From NCBI GenBank assembly GCA_902547215.1, contig CACCNI010000001.1, positions 23,501 to 87,500 of the forward strand: DNA of 64,000 nucleotides, written 5' to 3'. The DNA comes from an uncultured Pelagibacteraceae bacterium. GTDB lineage: Bacteria; Pseudomonadota; Alphaproteobacteria; Pelagibacterales; Pelagibacteraceae. Under the pieces are notes generated by a model. The model was not told the DNA's origin. It ran no database searches and saw only the letters and a list, made by a program, of their open reading frames with translations. How positions within the stretch are numbered: the stretch's first letter is position 1; every line of letters begins with the position of its first letter. Below, piece after piece: positions 23,846 to 31,682 of the stretch. A program made the translations under genes and the position numbers.

Positions 23846-25285
23846 TTAATTTTTTTGTCTTCTTAAAAATGCTGGTATTTCTAGTTCATCTTCTTCATCT
23901 GTATCACTCTCCTCATTTATATTTGTTTCGTGATCAGGGTTTATATTTTGTCTCTCGTCAAATAATTGAGGATCCTGTGCATCTAAATTAAAGTTTTCAA
24001 GTCCATTAGATTCGTCATCTGTGGTATCTGCAGCATTATCGCTAAGTATCAGTTTTTCCTCAAGAGAACTTTCATCATTATCACCTTCACTTGTTATAGG
24101 ATTTTCAACTGCCATTTTTTCGTCTACCATAGATGAGATCAAATCATTTTCTGAAACTTTGATATCGTTAGTTTCTATTTTTAATGCATTGGCACCGCTT
24201 GTGGATAATCCTTTATTCATTTCATAAGAGTAATTTGGTCTCAAATTTGAAAAATCTGAATAGCCTGGATTACGGTTTTGTATTCTGTGCACCATATTAA
24301 TAACTGATTTTGATTCAGGTTGTTGTCCATCTAACGAAGTTGCAACAATAGATACTCTAAATTTTTCCTCTAATGATGGATCAATTATACAGCCCTTAAT
24401 AAATTCGACTTCTGCATCAACCTCAGAAGTAATTTTTTTAACAACCTCATCAACTTCAAAAAGTGTAGGTTTTTTTGCCGTTATATTGATAAGTAAACCT
24501 TTTGCACTTTTCAAAGAATAGTCATCGATAAGAGGATTGGTCATAGCTTGCTCTGCGGCTTTTAAAGCTCTGCCCTCACCCTCTGCTTCTCCTGTGCCCA
24601 TCATTGCCTTACCCATTGAGCTCATGATAGTTTCAACATCAGCATAATCTAAATTTACTAGACCGGGACGTACCATTAAATCTGTAACACTTTGAACACC
24701 TTGTAAAAGAACATCATTTGAGAGTTCAAATGCTTCTTCAAAACCTGTGTGCTCATTTGCAATTTTAAATAAGTTTTGATTGGGAACTACTATAATAGTA
24801 TCTACATGTTTTCTTAATTCCTCAAGACCTTGTTGAGCTCTTCTCATTTTAGATGACCCCTCATATAAGAAAGGCAAAGTTACAACGCCTACTGTTAGGA
24901 TATTAAGTTCCTTTGCAGCTCGTGCAATTACATGAGCAGAACCAGTTCCTGTTCCACCACCCATTCCTGCAGTTATGAAAACCATGTTTGCTCCTTGCAA
25001 ACAATTTACTATTTCATTTAATGACTCGTCTGCAGCAGCTTGACCAATATCAATTTTTGCCCCAGCTCCAAGACCCTTTGTTAAATTTAAACCAATTTGT
25101 ATTTTTGCTTTTGCTTTACTATGGATTAAATCTTGTGCATCAGTATTTACTGCAACAAATTCAACGCCTTGTAATCCACTTTCGATCATTTTGTTTATCG
25201 CATTTCCTCCAGCGCCACCTACACCTAAAACCAGTATTCTAGGTTTTAGCTCCTTTATCTCTGGTGTTTTAAAATTAATTGTCAT
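23846..25285 (-). CDS. ftsZ: Cell division GTPase FtsZ
   Basis: Tubulin-like GTPase that forms the Z ring. The GTP loop GGGTGTG is at 109-115, the T7 loop NLDYADV at 211-217, and the C-terminal peptide EIPAFLRRQ binds membrane tethers such as FtsA. Between about residues 330 and 464 lies an acidic, low-complexity linker rich in Asp, Glu, Asn and Ser. At 479 residues the length suits an alphaproteobacterial FtsZ. It is the second gene of the run, directly after mraZ, instead of after ftsA. It has a very strong Shine-Dalgarno sequence, consistent with high expression. Confidence 0.97.
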   Translation of the reverse strand: MTINFKTPEIKELKPRILVLGVGGAGGNAINKMIESGLQGVEFVAVNTDAQDLIHSKAKAKIQIGLNLTKGLGAGAKIDIGQAAADESLNEIVNCLQGANMVFITAGMGGGTGTGSAHVIARAAKELNILTVGVVTLPFLYEGSSKMRRAQQGLEELRKHVDTIIVVPNQNLFKIANEHTGFEEAFELSNDVLLQGVQSVTDLMVRPGLVNLDYADVETIMSSMGKAMMGTGEAEGEGRALKAAEQAMTNPLIDDYSLKSAKGLLINITAKKPTLFEVDEVVKKITSEVDAEVEFIKGCIIDPSLEEKFRVSIVATSLDGQQPESKSVINMVHRIQNRNPGYSDFSNLRPNYSYEMNKGLSTSGANALKIETNDIKVSENDLISSMVDEKMAVENPITSEGDNDESSLEEKLILSDNAADTTDDESNGLENFNLDAQDPQLFDERQNINPDHETNINEESDTDEEDELEIPAFLRRQKN

Positions 25286-25289
25286 TTTT

Positions 25290-25297
25290 CCCCCTCT
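25290..25297 (-). promoter_or_regulatory. Strong Shine-Dalgarno sequence of ftsZ
   Basis: The minus strand reads AGAGGGGG, ending four bases before the ftsZ ATG (25285-25283). It is the strongest ribosome-binding sequence noticed in the window; most genes here have weak or no purine-rich leader. It fits a need for many FtsZ molecules relative to the neighbouring enzymes. Confidence 0.7.
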
Positions 25298-25303
25298 ATA
25301 TTA

Positions 25304-25756
25304 TTAGTTTATCTTTTTTTCCCATTTAAGACTTGATCTGTTTAGATTTGATTTTTTAATAGCTTTTGCCTTAAATTTTTCAAATAATGTTGGTTCCCAA
25401 ATTTGGAAGGTCTTGCCTAAGCCAACAAATAAAATTCTTGTTTTAATTTTTGAATGTTGAAGAAGTTTTTTTGTTAAAGATATCCTGCCCTCTGTATCAA
25501 AAATTAAATTCACACTTTCAGATAAAATTGAAGTAGCGAAATAATCCTTTTTTTCTTCGAATGGATTTAAGTTATCAATTGCATCTGATATTTTTTCAAT
25601 TCGGTCTTGAGGCCAAGCTTCTAAGCATTGTTGATTAAATGAAGGAAAACAAATTATACTATTAAATCCCAAACTGGACAAATGTGATCTAAATTGTGCA
25701 GGCACAGATACCCTTCCTTTTTTGTCTATATTGTTTTCGTACGTCGATAAAAACAT
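25304..25756 (-). CDS. mraZ: Transcriptional regulator MraZ
   Basis: DNA-binding protein with two AbrB-like half domains, which controls the division/cell-wall cluster in other bacteria. The first repeat contains DKKGRVSVPAQFRSHL and the second DTEGRISLTKKLL, each with the DxxGRxxxP-type core (Pro replaced by Thr in the second). It is 150 residues. It is the first gene of the run, and its leader carries a promoter with three TGGG boxes, so autoregulation is likely. ftsZ starts 18 bases after its stop. Confidence 0.93.
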   Translation of the reverse strand: MFLSTYENNIDKKGRVSVPAQFRSHLSSLGFNSIICFPSFNQQCLEAWPQDRIEKISDAIDNLNPFEEKKDYFATSILSESVNLIFDTEGRISLTKKLLQHSKIKTRILFVGLGKTFQIWEPTLFEKFKAKAIKKSNLNRSSLKWEKKIN

Positions 25757-25775
25757 AATCCATAATTAACCCATT

Positions 25776-25799
25776 TGGGTATTTATGGGAATATATGGG
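25776..25799 (-). promoter_or_regulatory. Putative MraZ operator: three TGGG boxes at 10-bp spacing
   Basis: On the plus strand TGGG occurs at 25776-25779, 25786-25789 and 25796-25799, exactly one helical turn apart with 5-base spacers after a fifth base. Known MraZ sites consist of such TGGGN repeats separated by 5 bases. The boxes flank the -10 element of the mraZ promoter and extend to the expected transcription start, a good position for repression. A further CCCA at 25770-25773 forms a small palindrome with the first box. Binding is inferred from the pattern. Confidence 0.75.
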
Positions 25800-25818
25800 T
25801 TTTTGATGCAACCGTCAA
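25783..25818 (-). promoter_or_regulatory. Sigma70-like promoter of the mraZ-ftsZ-rsmH run
   Basis: Reading the minus strand, TTGACG (25818-25813) is followed after 17 bases by TATATT (25795-25790), a near-consensus -35/-10 pair with ideal spacing. Transcription would begin near 25783, about 27 bases before the mraZ ATG. The -10 element lies between two of the three TGGG boxes. No comparable promoter is seen inside the tightly packed run downstream. Confidence 0.7.
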
Positions 25819-25879
25819 TACTTATAATTTAAGCCCAATATCAAGATGGAACATTTGAGAAACAAAATTTTTAATGATT

Positions 25880-26231
25880 TGCTAGATAAGCTATAAGCCG
25901 GGTTCTGTCATTTAAACTTATCATTTATCTAGGCCTTAAGTTGCCTTAAGGCTCAAGCAACTAACCCAGATGACTAGCCAAAGACTGCTTTTAGTTTTTC
26001 ACAATGTCATCTCTACTCAGTCTTGCTCTCAGTGGGGTTTTCCATGCGTTATCTGTTACCAAACAACCGGTGTGCTCTTACCACACCTTTTCACCCTTGC
26101 CTTGATGAGGCGGTTTATTTTCTGTGGCACTATCCCTAGGGTTTCCCCCGCCAGTCGTTAACTGGCACTGTGTCTTTGTAGAGCCCGGACTTTCCTCTTT
26201 AAAATTAAAGCGATAAGTCACTTATCTAGCA
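25880..26231 (-). ncRNA. rnpB: RNase P RNA (type A)
   Basis: Catalytic RNA that trims the 5' leader from tRNA precursors, working with RnpA. On the minus strand the 5' part has GAGGAAAGTCCGGGCTC, the universal CR-I sequence, the middle has AGGGTGAAAAGGTG and GGTAAGAGCACACCGG, and the 3' end has GACAGAACCCGGCTTAT. The ends pair as helix P1 (TGCTAGATAAG with CTTATCTAGCA), fixing the limits at about 26231 and 25880. The length of roughly 350 bases is normal for type A. A 63-codon open frame on the plus strand inside it is spurious. Confidence 0.95.
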
Positions 26232-26266
26232 GTTTTTTTTTATAGAAATTTAAAGTTTTTACAATA

Positions 26267-26989
26267 TTAATTTAATCCCCGTTTTACGAGGTTTTTTGCT
26301 ATCTCTAAACACTCTTTGTCGATTTTTCCGTTAATTATTTTTGATCTATATCTTCTTTGAAAAGCTCTAACAACAGACTTTGAAGGTTTGGATTTTTTTT
26401 GGATGCAGTAACCAATTTTTTTAAGATAAAAATAAAAGATCTTCTTTTCTTTTGTTAAAACCTCAGTATCTCTAAATTTAAGATTTTTTGGTAAATTATA
26501 CCAAATACCAATTTTTTGTTTAGCCAGGTATTTCCAAGGAAACTTTTCTCCAGGATCTTTTTTTCTATCTGGCGAAATATCAGAATGTCCTAAAACGTTT
26601 TTGCTTTTTATGAGATATTTTCTTTTTAAAATTTTCGATAAAAATAGTAAACTCTTTATCTGTTTATTTGGAAATCTCTCATATTTACCAGAATGACCAG
26701 AATTTTGGATTTCAATACCGATTGATTTATCATTTAAATTTTTATGATTTTTCCAATTTGATATGCCTGCATGCCAAGCTATAAATTTATCAGGTACCAT
26801 ATTGATAATTTCACCGTTTTTTTTGATAAAGTAATGACAACTTACTTTTGAACTTTTGCTGGTAAGTCTCTCTATCGCCTTTTTTTCAGATGCCATTCCA
26901 GTATAGTGAAAAATTAGATAAATAATTTTTTTAGGAGATCTAGGTATTTTATCAAAATTTATTGAATAAATGGCTCTAAATTTTTTCAT
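26267..26989 (-). CDS. AmpD-like N-acetylmuramoyl-L-alanine amidase
   Basis: Zinc amidase of the Amidase_2 family, which cuts the bond between MurNAc and the stem peptide. Zinc ligands are His28 (FHYTGM), His135 (GHSDISPDRKKDPG) and Asp145, with the spacing of AmpD (His34, His154, Asp164 there). A C-terminal stretch (about 175-240) resembles a peptidoglycan-binding helical domain as in AmiD. No signal peptide or lipobox is visible, which favours a cytoplasmic recycling role, but an envelope role cannot be excluded. It is divergent from mlaA and lies 35 bases from rnpB. Confidence 0.85.
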   Translation of the reverse strand: MKKFRAIYSINFDKIPRSPKKIIYLIFHYTGMASEKKAIERLTSKSSKVSCHYFIKKNGEIINMVPDKFIAWHAGISNWKNHKNLNDKSIGIEIQNSGHSGKYERFPNKQIKSLLFLSKILKRKYLIKSKNVLGHSDISPDRKKDPGEKFPWKYLAKQKIGIWYNLPKNLKFRDTEVLTKEKKIFYFYLKKIGYCIQKKSKPSKSVVRAFQRRYRSKIINGKIDKECLEIAKNLVKRGLN

Positions 26990-27064
26990 TTTTAGGTATT
27001 TCTTAGGGTTTTATTCACAAATTTCTGATTTACTTTGTGATAAGATATAATATACAGAATTTAA

Positions 27065-27838
27065 ATGAACAGAATAATTGCAACATTGCTATCAATGTTT
27101 TTAATACAATTAATAGTTGTAAAAAAGACATACAGTAATGAAGATGAAGTTAAAGATTGTTTTGAAAAGCTCAATAGAGCTACGTTTGCTCTAAACATGG
27201 GGTTGGATAAAGTAATTTTTAAACCTATATCAAAAGGATATAGAAAATTACCTTCTCCTATTAGAAATGGGACTAGCAATGCTTTAAGCAATTTATCGAA
27301 TTTAATTACAATTCCAAATAATATACTCCAAGGTGATTTTGGGTCAGCAGCTAATAACAGTGCAAGACTTATAATAAATACTACAATTGGTATCGCGGGT
27401 ATTTTTGATCCAGCTAATTCATTTGGATTTGAAAAAAGAGAAAAAGAGGATTTTGGACAATCGCTTGGAGTGATGGGAGTTGGGGAAGGTTGTTATTTAG
27501 TTTTGCCAGTACTAGGTCCATCTACAGTTAGGGATACGTTAGGATCTTTAGTTGCAATGAATGGTGGAGATGTATGGCACAATATTACAGTTAGAGATGA
27601 CGAGGAATATGTTAAAGAGTTTAAGGAGTCAGACTATTGGGTTTCAAGAGTTACATCAGGCGTAGATTTTAGAGCTAAAAATATAGAAGCTTTTGATGCA
27701 ATGGAAAAAAATTCAGTGGATCTATACGCTACAGTAAGAAGTTTATACTTACAAGATAGAGAGAAAAAAATAAAAAATTCTAAAAATAAAACAGAAGCCA
27801 TGGATGATGGCGACTGGGATACTCTTGAAAATCAATAA
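27065..27838 (+). CDS. mlaA: MlaA (VacJ) family outer-membrane lipid-asymmetry protein
   Basis: Outer-membrane component of the Mla pathway that removes misplaced phospholipids from the outer leaflet. Family motifs include EKLNRATFALNMGLDK, YRKLPSPIRNG, NNILQGDF, RLIINTTIGIAGIFDPA, EDFGQSLGVMGVGEG and YLVLPVLGPSTVRD. An N-terminal signal peptide (about 1-24) is present, but no clear lipobox cysteine follows it, so it may be a non-lipidated form. It is 257 residues and is followed by mlaC after 11 bases. The MlaFEDB components are not in this window. Confidence 0.9.
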   Translation: MNRIIATLLSMFLIQLIVVKKTYSNEDEVKDCFEKLNRATFALNMGLDKVIFKPISKGYRKLPSPIRNGTSNALSNLSNLITIPNNILQGDFGSAANNSARLIINTTIGIAGIFDPANSFGFEKREKEDFGQSLGVMGVGEGCYLVLPVLGPSTVRDTLGSLVAMNGGDVWHNITVRDDEEYVKEFKESDYWVSRVTSGVDFRAKNIEAFDAMEKNSVDLYATVRSLYLQDREKKIKNSKNKTEAMDDGDWDTLENQ

Positions 27839-27849
27839 GAATTTTAGTT

Positions 27850-28443
27850 ATGAAGATTTTAAAGAAATTTTTTTTTTCTATAATAATTCTATTAATTTTT
27901 TCAAATAATTCTTGGGCAAAAAGTGCTTCGGAATTTATAAGTTCATTGACTAATGAGGCTTCTATTATTTTGTCGAGTAAGCTTTCGGATGATGAAAAAA
28001 TCATAAGGCTTAAAGAAATTGGAGATAAATCAGTTGATATCGTCGGCGTTGGTTTCTACACATTAGGTAAACATAGAAAAAACCTCACAGATAGTCAAAA
28101 AGAACAATACAAAGAACTTTTTAGAAATTATTTTTTAAAAAGTTTTTCAGGTCGTTTAGTTGGATATACTGATGCTAAAATAACTGTCTTATCTGAAGAG
28201 ATTAAAAATGAAAAATATACAATTGTGTACTCAAAATTAATTGGTACTTCTGATAGACCAGAGGTCAAAATAGATTGGAGAGTTTATACAAAAGATCCTG
28301 AAAATCCTTTAATAAGAGATTTGGTAATTGAAGGATTGAGTTTAGCTAGAACTCAAAAAGAAGAATTTAATTCTATAATTGTTAATAATGATAATGATAT
28401 TGAAGCCTTATTTCAAAATTTAAATAAATTCCTAGATAATTAA
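27850..28443 (+). CDS. mlaC: MlaC family periplasmic phospholipid carrier
   Basis: Soluble periplasmic shuttle (Ttg2D/MRP family) that carries phospholipid from MlaA to the inner-membrane ABC complex. An N-terminal signal peptide (about residues 1-24, ending near NNSWAK) is followed by the MlaC fold, with features such as LTDSQKEQYKELFRNYFLKSF, PEVKIDWRVY and IRDLVIEGLSLARTQKEEF. It is 197 residues. Co-orientation and 11-base spacing with mlaA support a two-gene unit. Confidence 0.9.
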   Translation: MKILKKFFFSIIILLIFSNNSWAKSASEFISSLTNEASIILSSKLSDDEKIIRLKEIGDKSVDIVGVGFYTLGKHRKNLTDSQKEQYKELFRNYFLKSFSGRLVGYTDAKITVLSEEIKNEKYTIVYSKLIGTSDRPEVKIDWRVYTKDPENPLIRDLVIEGLSLARTQKEEFNSIIVNNDNDIEALFQNLNKFLDN

Positions 28444-28519
28444 CAATTCCATTATTTTTTAGATTTTATCGATTTGATTTTATTAAAACATATTATTGTT
28501 TATTATAAGATTTTAAAAT

Positions 28520-29221
28520 ATGAATAATTTTACAATAGTAATTCCAGTTTATAATGAAGCAAAAAATTTAAAAATTCTTATTCCAAAGATTTACAAAGAA
28601 CTAAAGAATAAAAAATTTGAACTCATAATCGTAGATGATAATTCAAACGATATGACTTGCGAAATTTTGAAAAAATTTAAAAAAAAAAATTTTAGGCACA
28701 TAATTAGAAAAAAAGGAAGGGATTTATCCAAATCCTGCATAGAAGGTTTTAAAAAAGCAAGATTTAAAAGTATAATTGTAATGGACGGTGATTTACAACA
28801 TAAACCTAGTGATATAAAAAAAATTTTGTATAAATTTTTTAGAGGTAATCCAGATTTCGTTATTGGTACGCGCGATTTATTTAAGAAAAAAAAACATAAC
28901 CTTAATTTTTTAAGGCTTTTCGCATCAAGGATGCTAATACTGCTGGTAAATTTTTTATTAGGTAAAAAAACCTCAGACCCAATGAGTGGTTTTTTTATGT
29001 TCAAAAAAGAGGTTTTTATCAAATCTCAAAAAAAATTGATCAAAAAAGGCTATAAAATATTGTTAGATCTAATTTACATTAAAAATCAAAGAGTTAAGGT
29101 AATTGATGTTAATATAAATTTTGACAGCAGAATTAAAGGTAAAAGTAAAATGAGTTTAAAAATTTTAATAGATCTAGTATCAATGATTTTAAAAAAATTT
29201 TTTTCAAAAATTTTATTGTAA
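28520..29221 (+). CDS. Family 2 glycosyltransferase, polyprenol-phosphate sugar synthase type
   Basis: Inverting GT-A enzyme resembling dolichyl/undecaprenyl-phosphate mannosyl- or glucosyltransferases. Motifs: IVIPVYNEAKNLKILIPKI at the N terminus, IIVDDNSNDMTCEIL, VMDGDLQHKPSDI (DxD-like metal site) and SDPMSGFFMFKKEVF. The usual RxxGxSKM is present as SRIKGKSKMSLK near the end. At 233 residues it is the catalytic domain without the C-terminal membrane helices of larger relatives. It precedes a tRNA and begins the polysaccharide-related region. Confidence 0.85.
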   Translation: MNNFTIVIPVYNEAKNLKILIPKIYKELKNKKFELIIVDDNSNDMTCEILKKFKKKNFRHIIRKKGRDLSKSCIEGFKKARFKSIIVMDGDLQHKPSDIKKILYKFFRGNPDFVIGTRDLFKKKKHNLNFLRLFASRMLILLVNFLLGKKTSDPMSGFFMFKKEVFIKSQKKLIKKGYKILLDLIYIKNQRVKVIDVNINFDSRIKGKSKMSLKILIDLVSMILKKFFSKILL

Positions 29222-29222
29222 T

Positions 29223-29299
29223 TGGTGGGCCCGCCAGGACTCGAACCTGGGACCAATACATTATGAGTGTACTGCTCTAACCAACTGAGCTACAGGCCC
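29223..29299 (-). tRNA. tRNA with CAT anticodon (elongator Met or Ile2)
   Basis: The minus strand folds into a normal 77-base tRNA including encoded CCA: acceptor GGGCCTG/CGGGCCC, D arm GCTC-GAGC with GG in the loop, anticodon loop CTCATAA closed by GTACA/TGTAT, variable TGGTC, and T arm CCAGG-TTCGAGT-CCTGG. CAT anticodons occur in elongator tRNA-Met and in tRNA-Ile2, whose C34 is changed to lysidine. The GGGCC-type acceptor and TGGTC variable loop look more like Ile2, but this cannot be settled by eye. Confidence 0.93.
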
Positions 29300-29363
29300 T
29301 AATAAGGCTTTTATTTATTTATATTAATAAGCTTACTCTTACAAGTATAAAAAAAAAGTTGAC

Positions 29364-30269
29364 TTAATTTTTAATAATAAATTTATTAGCAACCTGTGGG
29401 TAGAATGTTATATCTATAAAGTCTCTGTTAATTAAGTAAGGCAAAATATATAACTCACAATTTTGATCAATAAATCCGAAATTGAAATTTACATGCTCGC
29501 ATTTTTGAAATTTTACCTTGGTTGTAGTGTTATCTTTAAATTTTAGATCAATTGTTTGTGTCCCCTCATAAAGTCTTTTGTTTTTAAGTACATTTTCCAT
29601 CTTGTAAATACCAAATCCACCAAAAGCAGAATAAACATTAATTGGGTCTTGATTAATGTTAAATGAGTAAGTTTTTTTTTTTATGTAATTATCATTTACT
29701 TCCTCTAAAATTTTAGGACTAGTTTGATCAATAGGGTAGAGTTTGGTGCAAATATTCTGAAGAATTTCTGCCCAAAAGTCATTTTTACAATATTTTTCAT
29801 CTCTTAAGGCCCACATATCGTAATAAGTGCCTAATTGATTTGCAAAAATACCTGCAATATTTTTTTTTGAAAATAAAAACTTTAAAGATTTTGAAATATT
29901 TTCGTTATTTATTCTATATTCTCCTATATCATCACAATCTAAGATTACCAATAAGTCACAATCACGAAGGTCGGGCTCACTTTTAATTTTTTCAATTATT
30001 TTATTTCTAGCTCTTTCTAACCTTTCACCCCTTGTTTTATATTGATCTAAATTATCATCAAACAAGTAATAACAATTTGGATTTTTTTTTGATTTTAGTA
30101 TTTCTCTAGTTCTATCTTTTGAACCATTTTCAACAATTATTTGATAACTCTTTTCAAAAAGTGAAGTATAATAATTTATATTACTTAGTATTTTTTCTAA
30201 GTATTTTTCACAATCTCTTGCACATCCTGCAAAAACTACTTTTTTATTTTTAAAATCGTTGTTAAGCAT
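29364..30269 (-). CDS. Putative glycosyltransferase with GT-A fold features
   Basis: The 301-residue protein starts with a GT-A-like nucleotide-binding strand (VVFAGCARDCEKYLEKIL), continues with YQIIVENGSKDRTREIL, and has an acidic metal-binding type motif ILDCDDIG near residue 111. These resemble family 2 or CAP59-type (GT69) glycosyltransferases, but overall similarity is not close and the donor is unknown. It stands alone between two minus-strand tRNA genes, each within about 65 bases. No membrane segment or signal peptide is visible. Confidence 0.55.
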   Translation of the reverse strand: MLNNDFKNKKVVFAGCARDCEKYLEKILSNINYYTSLFEKSYQIIVENGSKDRTREILKSKKNPNCYYLFDDNLDQYKTRGERLERARNKIIEKIKSEPDLRDCDLLVILDCDDIGEYRINNENISKSLKFLFSKKNIAGIFANQLGTYYDMWALRDEKYCKNDFWAEILQNICTKLYPIDQTSPKILEEVNDNYIKKKTYSFNINQDPINVYSAFGGFGIYKMENVLKNKRLYEGTQTIDLKFKDNTTTKVKFQKCEHVNFNFGFIDQNCELYILPYLINRDFIDITFYPQVANKFIIKN

Positions 30270-30315
30270 ATTAATGTTTAATTTATTTACCCAATTATTA
30301 AGTTGATTTTAAAAT

Positions 30316-30390
30316 TGGTGGGCCGTGTTGGTTACGCTCCAACTACCCCTGCAATGTCAATGCAGTACTCTACTATTGAGCTAACGGCCC
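30316..30390 (-). tRNA. tRNA-Val (GAC) with atypical T and D loops
   Basis: The minus strand gives a 75-base cloverleaf with encoded CCA. The acceptor GGGCCGT/ACGGCCC pairs fully, the anticodon stem CTGCA/TGCAG closes the loop TTGACAT (anticodon GAC, valine), and the T stem GTTGG/CCAAC is perfect. However, the T loop reads AGCGTAA instead of TTCRANN, and the seven-base D loop AATAGTA lacks the GG pair. These are the bases that normally lock the D and T loops together. Intact stems suggest selection on the RNA, but ordinary function in translation is doubtful. Confidence 0.75.
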
Positions 30391-30413
30391 GAAATTAAAC
30401 CTAAATATTTATT

Positions 30414-31682
30414 TCATTTTTTTGAAAAAATATTAGTTTGTTTATTTACTGCATACATTAACGAAAAATTTATCATAAATAAAGTTATATTGAAATTATT
30501 AAAAAAAGCACCACTCGGCAATAATGGAACAAAGTTAATTAATAAAAAAACCAGACAACCAGCTTGGACATAGTTTCTGCTTTCAACTATTTTTCTGATT
30601 ATTCGAAACATTAGGTAGAAAATTATTGAAATTATTATTGTTGTTCCAATGATTCCATGTTCAGATAACATTTCTATATAAACTTGATGAGGATGAGTTA
30701 AGCACCAATATTCTTTATACATGGAAATTTTTTTAGCATTGCATGTCTCGACTCTATAATTCTTATTTCCTACACCAAGCCAAGGATTATTTTTAAAGAC
30801 ATGTATTCCTGACTTATAAAGTTTAATATATGAACTATTTTCAAAAAAATTTTCTCTTTTATCTTTTGTCTTTATTAAGTTATAAAATTGGTCAACATAT
30901 CTAAATTTGACGTAATCCGAAAAACTTATTGTGAGAAAGAAAATTACAAAGATGGATAGAAAAATTAGAATTTTATTTTTTAATTCTACATAATCTATTA
31001 TGGAAATAAAAATTAAAAATCCTATTAAAACTTTCAAAGCATTTGATCTTTCACCAGTCAATATTATTCCAACTAAACTAATAAAGACAATAAAAAAACC
31101 GAATATTTTTAAAATCTTTTTTGGTTTAAAGTAATTTAAAATGTAGCCTGACACTATAAAACAAAACCCAGATAAATATGCACCAACTATAGGTTCAGTT
31201 CTAAAAAAACTTATAACTCTATCAGGATTAAGTTGGGGAATTCCATCAATTTCTGATCTTCCAAATCCAAGTATGTTACTACCTGTAAATCTCTCAATGT
31301 ATACATCTATTAAAACTACAAAAAAAATTGTTGTCCAAATTTTTAAGATATTAAAGTTTTTTTCATTAATAAAAAAAATATAATTCACTATTAAAAAAAA
31401 AAGAATAAATCTTACGAATCCAAAGTTTCTATAAATTCCCGATGTTATATCAACTGAAATTAATGAATTAAATATTAGATAGAAGTATAGAATTACTAAA
31501 AAGAATATCGGTTTAAAATCATTTATCTCAATATTACTTTTGGAGAAATAAATTAATACAAAGCACAAGCCAAGTAAAACAGTATTTATCAATGAAAAAC
31601 TTGAGCCAATAATTATTGAAATAGGTAAAATAGAAAATAATATTATCGGTAAATTAATTTTTATGTTGTCCACAAATTTCAT
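30414..31682 (-). CDS. O-antigen ligase/polymerase-like membrane protein (Wzy_C family)
   Basis: A polytopic membrane protein of 422 residues with about ten to twelve hydrophobic segments. A large hydrophilic loop near the C-terminal third contains NPWLGVGNKNYR and THPHQVYIEMLSEHGIIG; the H-x-x-x-x-x-x-E-x-G pattern is the signature of the O-antigen ligase WaaL and polymerase Wzy_C families. Such proteins join or polymerise undecaprenyl-linked glycans at the periplasmic face. Ligase and polymerase cannot be separated by sequence alone. Its ATG overlaps the stop of the upstream methyltransferase as ATGA. Confidence 0.8.
   Translation of the reverse strand: MKFVDNIKINLPIILFSILPISIIIGSSFSLINTVLLGLCFVLIYFSKSNIEINDFKPIFFLVILYFYLIFNSLISVDITSGIYRNFGFVRFILFFLIVNYIFFINEKNFNILKIWTTIFFVVLIDVYIERFTGSNILGFGRSEIDGIPQLNPDRVISFFRTEPIVGAYLSGFCFIVSGYILNYFKPKKILKIFGFFIVFISLVGIILTGERSNALKVLIGFLIFISIIDYVELKNKILIFLSIFVIFFLTISFSDYVKFRYVDQFYNLIKTKDKRENFFENSSYIKLYKSGIHVFKNNPWLGVGNKNYRVETCNAKKISMYKEYWCLTHPHQVYIEMLSEHGIIGTTIIISIIFYLMFRIIRKIVESRNYVQAGCLVFLLINFVPLLPSGAFFNNFNITLFMINFSLMYAVNKQTNIFSKK

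Noticed and set aside
24988-25242. Plus-strand 84-codon open frame opposite ftsZ
   Set aside because: Opposite a well-conserved gene, no ribosome site, composition is leucine/glutamine-rich as expected from antisense reading.
25970-26161. Plus-strand 63-codon open frame
   Set aside because: It lies entirely within the RNase P RNA on the other strand, which has all conserved RNA segments.
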